Positions 16,366 to 24,691 of a DNA stretch of 64,000 nucleotides are shown one piece after another. Made by a program: the position numbers and the translations under genes. Numbering within the stretch: position 1 is the stretch's first letter; every line of letters starts with the position of its first letter. This DNA is from UBA947 sp031550975 (lineage in GTDB: Bacteria; Cyanobacteriota; Vampirovibrionia; Gastranaerophilales; Gastranaerophilaceae), in the NCBI GenBank assembly GCA_031550975.1, contig JAVBOC010000008.1:61824-125823 (forward strand), written 5' to 3'. A model generated the notes under the pieces. That model worked only from the letters and a program-made list of their open reading frames with translations. It made no database searches and was not told the origin of the DNA.

Positions 16366-19059
16366 ATGAAATTAGGGTTAAGGTTAGCAATAGCGGCTTT
16401 TGTGGCTGCAAATATAGGTCAAAGTGCATTTGCAGATACAGCGGCAAACTGGGGTGAGTTGAGGACTTTTATACAAACTCCGGCATCGACCAGTGCCACT
16501 ATCACGCAGAATATCACGGCGACAAATAGTATGCCATCTTATAGTTCCGGCAGCAAGACAATTTCCGGTGGAGGGTTTACTTTGTCGGGCAATGCTCCGG
16601 CTTCAGGGTATACGGCATTTAGCGCACTTACCAACGGCTCAATAAGTATTAATAATCTTACTATTAGCAACTTTAAACAGGCTCTTTTTGCGGATAATAA
16701 CGGGCAATCGCCTTATAGCGGAACTATCACGATAGGCCCGGGTGTTGTTTTTGAAAACAATGGGGTGTCCAATAACCCTTGGGGCGGCGGCGGCGGTGCA
16801 ATTTATAGTGAATTTAATACGCAAATTGCTGACGGCACTGTTTTTAGGGGCAATAAAGAAGTTTTTGGCGGCGCGATTTATAACAAAGATACGATGTATA
16901 TAGGTAATAACGTTATATTTGATAGCAATATCGCGGCTTATGATGGTGGCGGCGCCTTAGGGTTGACAACAGGGGTTACGTCCAGGGGGGCAGCTAATTG
17001 GAAAACAATCATAGGTGATGGTGTTAGCTTTACAAATAACCGTGCGGTATATGGCGGAGCAATTTACAATCAGGAAACATATTTAGAAATCGGCGACAAC
17101 GCTGTATTTAGCGGGAACAATGCTTCTTATGCGGGGGCGTTGTGTAATGTGTATTCCGATGCGGTAACCATTATCGGCGAAAATGCCCAATTTATAAACA
17201 ACCGCTCAACAGGCAGCGGGCAGGAAGCAGGCGCAATAGGTAACGAATACGGCAGCGTTGAAATCGGTGCCGGTGCTTTGTTTCAGGGTAACAGCGCAGT
17301 ATCTGTCGGCGGGGCAATCTTCAACCTCGATGGTATAATAACCCTTAAAACTGCCACCGACAAGACAACAGCTTTTATTGGAAATACTGATTCAGCCGGT
17401 GCTAACGATGTTTATCTGCTACACACCGGAGTAGTAATACCGGTCTTAAATATTAGCGGCACAGGCGGTACAATTGACTTCCAAGGTGGAATTGCAAGTA
17501 ATAATAGTGGTACAATAATTGAAAAATCTTCCACCGGTGAAATGATTTTGGGTGCTAACTCTAAAAACGCCGATTTCAAAGGAACATTTACTCAAACAGC
17601 CGGTTCCACAACGGTTTACGGCGAATTTTTCTCAGGCTCTGCAGCTAATAACATAGAAAATTCAGCACTAAACCTTTATCAAAGCTCATCTTCTGCGCAA
17701 CTCGGCAGGTTGAACTTATTGAATGCAGGTGTCAACAGCATTAACGACACGATAACTACCTTTAGTACAACAGGATTTGCCGCAGAAGGTACAAGTAATT
17801 TTTCTATTGATATTGACGGACTTGCAGGAACTTCTGACAAATTTGTTTTGACCAGTGCGACCGGAAACGGTATATTAAATGTGCAAAACTTCAAAGTCCT
17901 GAATGCGCCAACGGCTGTGACGGTTGATATCCCTGTGTTTACGGGTGCTGTGAGCGGATACACTTTTACGGCTTCGGGGACAGAAGTTGTAACGCCGATT
18001 TATATTTATAAAGTGACATCTCTTGATAACCCTACAGATAACCAAAAAGGAGTTTATAGGCTATGGAGAAGGGATGCAGGCGGAAGCGGCGGCGGCCCCG
18101 GAGGACCTTATAATCCGGCGACTTTCCGCGGTCAAGTGGCTACATTGGCACAATATCAAAATCAGCTGCTTGTAAACAATACCCTTTTTGATCATATATA
18201 TTTGGATAGTGAATATCATCTTGCGAACAGGAAAGATAATAAATATGCTGCGGTTTCAGAACTCTTTGCCCCATACCAATACAAAACAAAAGAGGGCAGT
18301 CTATGGACAAAGACTTATGTAGCGATTGAAAAGCTTTCAATGACCCAAGGGTTGACGGTTAATAATACCGCATACGGACAAATAGTCGGTGCTGATTTTC
18401 CTGCCCTAAAACTTCAAAAAGGCTGGGAGTTCATCCCAACAGCATTTATTGCATATAACGGCGGAAGACAATCATACAGCGGGGTTACAAGCTATCAAAA
18501 CGGCGGTCAGGGTGGTTTCATGGGAACCTTCATGAAAGGCGATTCCATAAACTCAATCCTTGCTTATGCCGGAGGATATGCTAACGAAATGGGGGTAAAT
18601 GGTGTTACTGATAATACAGGTAACTGGTTTGCCGGTGCTGCTGTAAAATCTGCTTATAACTTTCATCCGACAAGAAATTTAACCATCCAGCCGAATTTGC
18701 TTGCAAGCTATAATATATTCGGGAAACAAAAATGGAACTCTGATTTTGGCGCAATCTCAATGAACTCAGGCCTGTTGAATGGGATCAATATCGCACCGGG
18801 GGTGAATCTGATTTATGGCAAAGAAACCTGGTCTGTATACTTGACTGCACTTTATATGTATAACATTAATGACAACGTGAATGGCAGCGCCGGGCCGGTT
18901 GATTTACCAAATGTAAGAATGCGCCATGGCTATATCGAGTATGGAGTCGGCGCGACAAAAACCTGGAAAGACAGGCTAATGGGTTATGTTCAGGTTGTTA
19001 TGAGAAATGGCGGCCGTACAGGTGTCGGTTTCCAACTGGGTCTTAGCTGGAAATTCTAA
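16366..19059 (+). CDS. Autotransporter (type V secretion) with GGAIYN-repeat passenger
   Basis: 897 aa. Residues 1-23 form a signal peptide (…IGQSAFA). The passenger (about 24-590) is a parallel beta-helix-like stretch with repeated GGAIYN/GGAIFN and 'F-N-N' turns spaced 20-40 residues, as in Pmp-type adhesins. A Gly-rich linker (GGSGGGPGG, about 573-581) precedes a beta-barrel of about 300 residues with alternating aromatic strands, ending in LGLSWKF with the C-terminal Phe typical of outer-membrane proteins. It would expose the passenger on the cell surface. AAGGTG lies before the ATG. It stands alone. Confidence 0.85.
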   Translation: MKLGLRLAIAAFVAANIGQSAFADTAANWGELRTFIQTPASTSATITQNITATNSMPSYSSGSKTISGGGFTLSGNAPASGYTAFSALTNGSISINNLTISNFKQALFADNNGQSPYSGTITIGPGVVFENNGVSNNPWGGGGGAIYSEFNTQIADGTVFRGNKEVFGGAIYNKDTMYIGNNVIFDSNIAAYDGGGALGLTTGVTSRGAANWKTIIGDGVSFTNNRAVYGGAIYNQETYLEIGDNAVFSGNNASYAGALCNVYSDAVTIIGENAQFINNRSTGSGQEAGAIGNEYGSVEIGAGALFQGNSAVSVGGAIFNLDGIITLKTATDKTTAFIGNTDSAGANDVYLLHTGVVIPVLNISGTGGTIDFQGGIASNNSGTIIEKSSTGEMILGANSKNADFKGTFTQTAGSTTVYGEFFSGSAANNIENSALNLYQSSSSAQLGRLNLLNAGVNSINDTITTFSTTGFAAEGTSNFSIDIDGLAGTSDKFVLTSATGNGILNVQNFKVLNAPTAVTVDIPVFTGAVSGYTFTASGTEVVTPIYIYKVTSLDNPTDNQKGVYRLWRRDAGGSGGGPGGPYNPATFRGQVATLAQYQNQLLVNNTLFDHIYLDSEYHLANRKDNKYAAVSELFAPYQYKTKEGSLWTKTYVAIEKLSMTQGLTVNNTAYGQIVGADFPALKLQKGWEFIPTAFIAYNGGRQSYSGVTSYQNGGQGGFMGTFMKGDSINSILAYAGGYANEMGVNGVTDNTGNWFAGAAVKSAYNFHPTRNLTIQPNLLASYNIFGKQKWNSDFGAISMNSGLLNGINIAPGVNLIYGKETWSVYLTALYMYNINDNVNGSAGPVDLPNVRMRHGYIEYGVGATKTWKDRLMGYVQVVMRNGGRTGVGFQLGLSWKF

Positions 19060-19106
19060 CCCTTCTGTTTATGATACAATTATTTTATTATATCTAAGGA
19101 GGGTGC

Positions 19107-20018
19107 ATGACCGAATATTATTATATGAATGGCGAATATATTGAAGCAGAAAAAGCAGTTGTTCCTGTTAGAACACACGCATTTTTATACGGAACAGCAG
19201 TGTTTGAAGGGATTAGAGCATATTGGAACGAGGAAGACAAACAATTATACGTTTTTCGCGCTCCCGAACACTACGACAGAATCGAGCGCAGCGGACGCAT
19301 AATGCACATGAAAATGCCTCACACAACAGAGGAATGCTGCGAGATTACAAAAAAATTATTAGCGAAAAATAACTACAAAGAAGACTCTTACATGCGTCCA
19401 AACTTGTACAAAACTGCGATGCGCGTCGGCCCGGGCTTGCAAGATAACGAAGACGGATTTTTGATTATTGCAAACAAAATGGGAAATTACACCGATGTCG
19501 AAGGCGGTTTGAAAGTTTGTGTCTCAAGCTGGAGAAGAAACAGCGATAACGCGATTCCGCCGAGTGCAAAAGTTGCGGGGAGCTATGCAAACGCAGCTTT
19601 AATCAAGGCTGACGCGCATTACGCCGGGTTTGATGATGCGATTGTGCTTGACAATGAGGGCTATGTAACCGAGGGTTCTGCGATGAATCTTTTCCTTGTG
19701 CAAGACGGAAAACTTGTCACCACAACAAAAGCGGACAGCATTTTGGTCGGGATAACAAGAAACACGGTTATTGAACTTGCAAAAGATTTGGGAATTGAAG
19801 TTGAAGAACGCCGGATTGCAAGAACTGAATTGTATATATCGGACGAAGCGTTCTATTGCGGAACAGGTGCACAGATTCTGCCGCTCATCAGCATTGACCA
19901 CAGACCCGTTGGGGATGGAAAAATCGGAAAGTTGACCAAAGAACTTGGCAAGCTTTATGATGATGTTGTTCATGGTAAAGTTGCAAAATACAAAAAATGG
20001 TGCATGCCTGTTTATTAG
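19107..20018 (+). CDS. ilvE: Branched-chain amino acid aminotransferase
   Basis: 303 aa, PLP fold type IV. It transfers the amino group of valine, leucine and isoleucine to 2-oxoglutarate and also acts in their synthesis. Visible: YGTAVFEGIRAYW near residue 30, VAGSYANAALIKADAHYAGFDDAI with the PLP lysine region (about 155), and YVTEGSAMNLFLV (about 190) for phosphate binding. AAGGAGGG precedes the ATG. The gene lies 27 bp before the permease gene, with a heptad repeat between; the two have no evident functional link. Confidence 0.95.
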   Translation: MTEYYYMNGEYIEAEKAVVPVRTHAFLYGTAVFEGIRAYWNEEDKQLYVFRAPEHYDRIERSGRIMHMKMPHTTEECCEITKKLLAKNNYKEDSYMRPNLYKTAMRVGPGLQDNEDGFLIIANKMGNYTDVEGGLKVCVSSWRRNSDNAIPPSAKVAGSYANAALIKADAHYAGFDDAIVLDNEGYVTEGSAMNLFLVQDGKLVTTTKADSILVGITRNTVIELAKDLGIEVEERRIARTELYISDEAFYCGTGAQILPLISIDHRPVGDGKIGKLTKELGKLYDDVVHGKVAKYKKWCMPVY

Positions 20019-20045
20019 AAACCAGAAACTGGAGACTAGAGACTA
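20019..20045 (+). repeat. GACTAG-type heptad repeat
   Basis: AACCAGAAACTGGAGACTAG, then AGACTAG, between ilvE and the permease gene. Family member of the period-7 repeats described in the findings. Confidence 0.6.
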
Positions 20046-20780
20046 GTGTTAGAATTTCTCGGATTATGTGTTCAAAATTTAATCAAAGTAATTAAATATC
20101 TGTTTTCGCGGCAGTTGAAGTTTTCGTCTGTCCTGGAGCAGGCAGCAGCGATAAGTTATGACTCTTTGCCGATTTCGTTGATTATTGCGTTTATCGCAGC
20201 GGCCGTTATTGCGATTCAGGTATCAAAACAGTTTTTAATGTCGGGTGCGGACACTTATATTGGCGGAACGATTGCGATTATTATGATACGCGAAATTGCT
20301 CCGGGCTTTGTAGCGCTTGCGATTGGGGCAAGAGCGGGAACTGCGATTTCGGCCGAAATCGCTAACATGCAGGTTACAGAGCAGGTTGATGCGATAAAGA
20401 CTCTAAAGGTCGACCCGGTCGGGTATTATTTTACGCCAAGACTGATTGCAGCAGCAATTACTGTGCCGATGGTGGTTCTGATAGCCGAAGCTATCGGGAT
20501 TTGGGGCGGAATGTTCGTTTCAGAACTCACAATTAACCTTCATCCGGCACGTTACATGCACTCGGTTTGGTCGTGGATTGCGACCCGTGATATTTATATC
20601 AGCATCCTGAAAGCTTCTGTTTTCGGGTTCTTAATTGCGCTAGTATGTGCGACTCAGGGCTATAACACCCGTGGCGGCGCAAAAGAAGTCGGAATTTCCA
20701 CCACACAGGCAGCAATTATTTCAACAGTCTACATGCTTATCGCAGACTTTTTGATTAACCTTGTTTACTACATAATGTGA
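20046..20780 (+). CDS. MlaE-type ABC transporter permease (lipid transport)
   Basis: 244 aa, MlaE/Ycf63 family, with about five membrane helices. Signature stretches are AALIAIQVSKQFLMSGADTYIGG-like (about 50-80), EIAPGFVALAIGARAGTAISAEIANMQVTEQVDAI (about 85-120, the conserved MlaE core) and TRGGAKEVGISTTQAAI (about 205-225). In known systems it moves phospholipid between inner and outer membrane together with an ATPase and an MCE protein, neither of which is adjacent here. The start is a GTG inside the end of the preceding repeat, with GGAGA upstream; an alternative start further in cannot be excluded. Confidence 0.88.
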   Translation: MLEFLGLCVQNLIKVIKYLFSRQLKFSSVLEQAAAISYDSLPISLIIAFIAAAVIAIQVSKQFLMSGADTYIGGTIAIIMIREIAPGFVALAIGARAGTAISAEIANMQVTEQVDAIKTLKVDPVGYYFTPRLIAAAITVPMVVLIAEAIGIWGGMFVSELTINLHPARYMHSVWSWIATRDIYISILKASVFGFLIALVCATQGYNTRGGAKEVGISTTQAAIISTVYMLIADFLINLVYYIM

Positions 20781-20784
20781 CTCC

Positions 20785-20871
20785 GTCATGCTGAAGGCTT
20801 TAGTCTGAAGCATCGCAAAATTGTTGCGATCTATGCAGATATTGAGATTCTTCGCTTACGCTCAGAATGAC
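20785..20871. repeat. Dispersed palindromic element (GTCAT...ATGAC)
   Basis: Begins GTCATGCTGAA and ends TCAGAATGAC, with an internal GCATCGCAAAATTGTTGCGAT hairpin core. It belongs to the same intergenic family as 22767, 34345, 36121, 48899 and 58294. Confidence 0.65.
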
Positions 20872-20881
20872 GAGGATATGA

Positions 20882-22267
20882 TTACGCCAAATATTTCTGT
20901 ACGGTTTCGGAATCAAAGACTTCGATGCTGTCTTTTGAGTGGATAAATATCATGCAAGAAATTATTGATTTAAGGGTTTCAAAATCAGAGAACGACATTT
21001 TGTTACGCAAATCTTCCATATTGTTTGCCAAAAATTCCATAATAATAGTTTTGCCCTCAAACACAAGACTGGAGTAGTATTCGAACGATTCTTTTGTCTT
21101 AATCCCCTCAAGATAAATAATATCAGGCGACTGGAACTCGATAAATCGCGCGGCTTTGTCCATATTAAAACCGGTGTTTTCGTTGAGTTCGCACTGGTTG
21201 ACCCCGTCAAGGTCGTATTTTGCGATACTCTCAAGCGTCATAATATTTTTGTTCTTGTCTTTTTGTGCCGCTTCAATAAGGAGCGAGTAAATTATATGCG
21301 TTTTTCCGCTTAACGGCGACCCGCAAACGAGGATTATACCAGGCTTTGCAAGCCCGGCACGTATTGTAGAAATATGTTTTTCGTTTTTGATTATTTCTAC
21401 CAGCGCCTGCGGCGGCTTGTAGATTTTCAAGAAAATCCGTTCGCCCATAATCGTCGGGAAAGTTGAAATACTTGCTATAACTGCGATATCGTCGACTTTG
21501 AAATTCAATTTACCCAATTGCGGAACTTCTGATACTGCAGGATCAAGTTCGGCAAGCGATTTCAATTTCGCAGCAAAAGAAGAAGTCAAAACCGCAGGAA
21601 TGCTTCCTTTGTTATGGGTTTCGCCGTTCTTTTTGAAGTTAACCTCAAAACCGCCTTCTTCGCGTTGAAAAGTGACTTCGTGAACATCTTCTAGAATCGC
21701 CTGTTTCAGTATTGCACGGATAATTTTTTGAATGTGGTTGTCGCTCAAATCCTCGCTGTGAAGTTCTTCGCGCCAGTCGTAACCGCCGCTTTCGTCAGTG
21801 AAAATTTCGCCCACAATAATATCTGTTTTGTAATACTCGTCAATCTTATTTAAAATACTCGCTTCAGACGAAATTACAGGCTCAATTGAACATTCAGCAG
21901 TCTCAATAATCCTGTCAATCGCAAACAAATCCAGCGGATCTGCCATCGCAACAGTAAGAGTGTCTTCAATCTTAAAGAGCGGTATAATTTTATACTTTTT
22001 CGCATCAGAAAAATTCACCATATTGAGGCAATTTTTATCAAGTGTATAATCTTCAAGATCCACGTATGGGATGTGGAGCTTGGCCTCCAAGAATTTCAAA
22101 ATGGCTTCTTCAGTTAGGATGCCCGAGTTAATCAGCGCCTGCCCGATATTGATATTTTGCACGCCAGCGATTTCTTCAGCCTGCTCAATAGTTTCGTACT
22201 GAACGAGTCCAGCACGCACCATATCATATTTGAGTTTTTCTAACGTTTTATTAGTGACTGCTTCCAT
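20882..22267 (-). CDS. Degenerate PilB/GspE-type secretion ATPase-like protein
   Basis: 461 aa from ATG 22267. A frame open to 22345 would add 26 residues that are mostly translated heptad repeat (SQLTTHNSPQ), so the shorter start was chosen; neither has a clear ribosome binding site. The N-terminal MshEN-like domain (IGQALINSGILTEEAILKFL) is normal. The ATPase part keeps GSPLSGKTH (about 316-324), but the Walker B region reads DIIYLEGIKTKES and the following strand EFLANNMEDL instead of the usual GEIRDxET and STLHTNxA. The zinc-binding Cys pairs are absent. Activity is doubtful; it may be a regulatory or c-di-GMP-binding derivative. It lies downstream of a response regulator and histidine kinase on the same strand. 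Confidence 0.75.
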   Translation of the reverse strand: MEAVTNKTLEKLKYDMVRAGLVQYETIEQAEEIAGVQNINIGQALINSGILTEEAILKFLEAKLHIPYVDLEDYTLDKNCLNMVNFSDAKKYKIIPLFKIEDTLTVAMADPLDLFAIDRIIETAECSIEPVISSEASILNKIDEYYKTDIIVGEIFTDESGGYDWREELHSEDLSDNHIQKIIRAILKQAILEDVHEVTFQREEGGFEVNFKKNGETHNKGSIPAVLTSSFAAKLKSLAELDPAVSEVPQLGKLNFKVDDIAVIASISTFPTIMGERIFLKIYKPPQALVEIIKNEKHISTIRAGLAKPGIILVCGSPLSGKTHIIYSLLIEAAQKDKNKNIMTLESIAKYDLDGVNQCELNENTGFNMDKAARFIEFQSPDIIYLEGIKTKESFEYYSSLVFEGKTIIMEFLANNMEDLRNKMSFSDFETLKSIISCMIFIHSKDSIEVFDSETVQKYLA

Positions 22268-22370
22268 AACTTGCGGTGAATTGTGAGTCGTGAGTTGTGA
22301 ATCGTTCTTCAAAATTTCACTTTGTGAAATAATTAGGTGAACCATTCACTATTCACTATTCACGATTCAC
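22268..22370. repeat. GTGAAT-type heptad hairpin element
   Basis: Left arm GGTGAATTGTGAGTCGTGAG and right arm with CCATTCACTATTCACTATTC are inverted relative to each other around about 40 nt. It lies between the response regulator and the ATPase-like gene, overlapping the end of the former. Confidence 0.7.
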
Positions 22371-22742
22371 ATAATTATCCTTTCCTAAGTAACTATTAAC
22401 CCTGCTAACGACTTCTTCCAAGTCGAACGGTTTGGTAATATATTCATCCGCGCCGGTTTCTTCCCCAATAAGTTTGTCTTCTTCCTGCGAGCGCGCTGTA
22501 ACCATCAAAATCGGAATATTTTTGTATTTGTTGTCGAATTTTAACAAACGACTGATTTTGTAGCCGTTGATTTTTGGCATCATAACATCCAGGATAATCA
22601 AATCTGGTATAATTTCTTTTGCCAAATGCAGTCCGTCTTCCCCGTTATAAGCGCAATAGCAGGTGTAGCCCGCAGCCTCTAACACAAACCGCAAACTCTC
22701 TACAATATCCTGCTCATCATCAACAATTAATATCTTTTTCAT
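22356..22742 (-). CDS. Single-domain response regulator (receiver only)
   Basis: 128 aa CheY-like receiver. The phospho-acceptor is Asp52 (LIILDVMMP), with acidic pocket DDE (8-10), Thr82 and Lys104 (YITKPFD). No output domain, so it must act by protein-protein contact. AAGGA precedes the ATG. It is flanked by a histidine kinase 153 bp upstream and the PilB-like ATPase downstream, all on one strand. This suggests a small signalling unit, possibly for type IV pili (inference). Confidence 0.93.
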   Translation of the reverse strand: MKKILIVDDEQDIVESLRFVLEAAGYTCYCAYNGEDGLHLAKEIIPDLIILDVMMPKINGYKISRLLKFDNKYKNIPILMVTARSQEEDKLIGEETGADEYITKPFDLEEVVSRVNSYLGKDNYVNRE

Positions 22743-22766
22743 TTTCTAAGTCCTTGATTTTCTTTT

Positions 22767-22855
22767 GTCATCCCGAACTTGTTTCGGGATTTTCCACTTG
22801 TGCGGTCAAATACGAGCCTTATTGGTGGAAGATGCTGAATCAAGTTCAGCATGAC
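22767..22855. repeat. Dispersed palindromic element (GTCATCCCGAAC...)
   Basis: Outer arms GTCATCCCGAACTTGTTTCG and CTGAATCAAGTTCAGCATGAC-like are inverted around a core containing TTCCACTTG and GGTGGAAGATGC. Between the histidine kinase and the receiver gene. Confidence 0.7.
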
Positions 22856-22895
22856 AGAAACTATACCCTAATCCTTGCTAATATCATACCATATT

Positions 22896-24566
22896 TTACC
22901 CGGCGTGGACAAGTGATTTCTCCAGCGGGATTACGAAATAGAACCGCGAACCGACTTCCAATTCGCTTTCGCACCAGATTGCTCCGTGATGTGCGTCAAT
23001 AAGCTGGCGCGCGATAGGAAGCCCCAGGCCCGAACCGCCCACTTTGCGCGAGAGTGAGTTTTCAATCTGTGCGAATTTATCAAACGCCTCCAAGAAATCT
23101 TTTTCCGCTAAACCGATTCCTTCATCCTGCACCGTTACCATTATGTAATCCCCGTCAAGTTTGCTAATAGCGGGGGCGAAGCACTCCGGCACCTGGATGT
23201 CTTTAGCGTTAATTAACGAAGATTTTATGGTAATAGTTTTGCCGTCAGGCGTGAATTTGAGTGCATTTGAAACAAGATTGGTCAAAACCTGTTCTAATCT
23301 TTGCGGGTCAGCGTTTATTTTTGGCAAATCGGTTGTTTCTTCGCTTATCAGGGTGAGGTTTCTGCCGCGCGCGACCTCGCTGAACGTTGATTTAACGTAC
23401 TCAATTACCCCGTGAATGTTGGTTTCTTTGAATTGAAAATCCATTTTGCCCGCTTCGATTTTTGATAAATCGAGCAGGTCATTGATAATTCCGCCAAGCC
23501 GCTGAACATTGCGCCGCGCCATAGTGATGAATTTTTCGGTGTCTTTTTCGCTGCATTTGCCGCTGCCTAACACATCAAGCGAACTTTTGATAGATGTTAA
23601 CGGGGTGCGTAATTCGTGCGAAACAATCGAAATAAATTCGGACTTCATCCGCTCTAATTTTTCCAGTTTTTTGTTGGTCTCAACTATCTCTTGATAAAGC
23701 GCCGCGCCTTTTAACGGGAGTGAAACCTGTTGGACTGTTGTTTGGAAGCAGGTCGCGTCTTCAGTCGTAAACGAGGCTTCTTTAAAGACTTCCACACAGC
23801 CAAAAAGGTCTTTGCCTGTTGCGATTGGCGCAAACATGTTATCAAATTGGAAAAGATTAAAGTTGAAATAATTTGTGTGATGCTTAACTTTTTTTACGAC
23901 TTTGATGTTTTTTACATCAATATCTTTGCCGTTTGCAATCGAGTTGTAGTTCAATACAGTACGCAGCTTGAGCGCATCAACAAGTTCATCAGACAAGTCG
24001 TGGATAGAGTTTATTAGTAAAACAGGTTCTTTGTCTGCAAACGACAGCGTGCAGGAGAGAGAAAAGCTTAAAGATTTATCAAGCCCTTGAATCATATAAT
24101 GCATTAATTTGTCTTTGTCGAGCGTTCCGGCAAATTGCGAACTTGTGTCGTAGAGCGCGTTTAAGCGATACAAGCTGTCTGCTAAATCGCGGTTTGTATC
24201 AGAGAGAGCATCAAGCGAATTTTTTGTACGCAGGCTCAAATTTATCGTCGAAACCGTTAAGCTTTCGCCCATAGCTGGCGTCAGATAGGCGTTAATATAT
24301 TTTTCTAAATCTTTTTCGTGGCGACTTCCGTCTGTGAGCAGGATTATAATAGCGTTTTCGCTGATGGATTTAATCTTTTTGCAAAGATTTTTTAACCCCG
24401 GAGTTTGCGCATCAACTATGATAATCTCGGGTGCTGCGGCCTTTACAAGGTCGCAGACGATTTTTTCGTCAGAATATGTGAGGAACTCGTACGCGTTGCC
24501 GCCAAAAATTTCCCCGTATTCCCTAATCTTTTCCTCATTGTCCGAGACAAATAACACCTTAATCAT
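22896..24566 (-). CDS. Sensor histidine kinase with N-terminal receiver-like and GAF-like domains
   Basis: 556 aa, no membrane segment. Residues 1-115 look like a receiver (IIIVDAQTP with Asp52) lacking clear downstream Thr/Lys signals, so perhaps a pseudo-receiver. Residues about 140-295 look like a GAF domain. A coiled linker leads to HisKA with FISIVSHELRTPL (His317). The HATPase_c domain has NLVSNALKFTPDG, DEGIGL and GGSGLGLPIARQL. Autophosphorylation and transfer to the receiver protein downstream is the simplest reading. The ATG lies six bases after TATACT (plus 24573-24578): likely leaderless. Confidence 0.9.
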   Translation of the reverse strand: MIKVLFVSDNEEKIREYGEIFGGNAYEFLTYSDEKIVCDLVKAAAPEIIIVDAQTPGLKNLCKKIKSISENAIIILLTDGSRHEKDLEKYINAYLTPAMGESLTVSTINLSLRTKNSLDALSDTNRDLADSLYRLNALYDTSSQFAGTLDKDKLMHYMIQGLDKSLSFSLSCTLSFADKEPVLLINSIHDLSDELVDALKLRTVLNYNSIANGKDIDVKNIKVVKKVKHHTNYFNFNLFQFDNMFAPIATGKDLFGCVEVFKEASFTTEDATCFQTTVQQVSLPLKGAALYQEIVETNKKLEKLERMKSEFISIVSHELRTPLTSIKSSLDVLGSGKCSEKDTEKFITMARRNVQRLGGIINDLLDLSKIEAGKMDFQFKETNIHGVIEYVKSTFSEVARGRNLTLISEETTDLPKINADPQRLEQVLTNLVSNALKFTPDGKTITIKSSLINAKDIQVPECFAPAISKLDGDYIMVTVQDEGIGLAEKDFLEAFDKFAQIENSLSRKVGGSGLGLPIARQLIDAHHGAIWCESELEVGSRFYFVIPLEKSLVHAG

Positions 24567-24691
24567 AATAAAAGTATAGCATATTTCGCCAAAACCCCCA
24601 AAACAGCCTATTTATGTAACGAACTGTAACAAAGCCGAATGCTAGACTTTTGGCTATGACAAAAAAGATATTTAGGACCCTTAAAATATAC

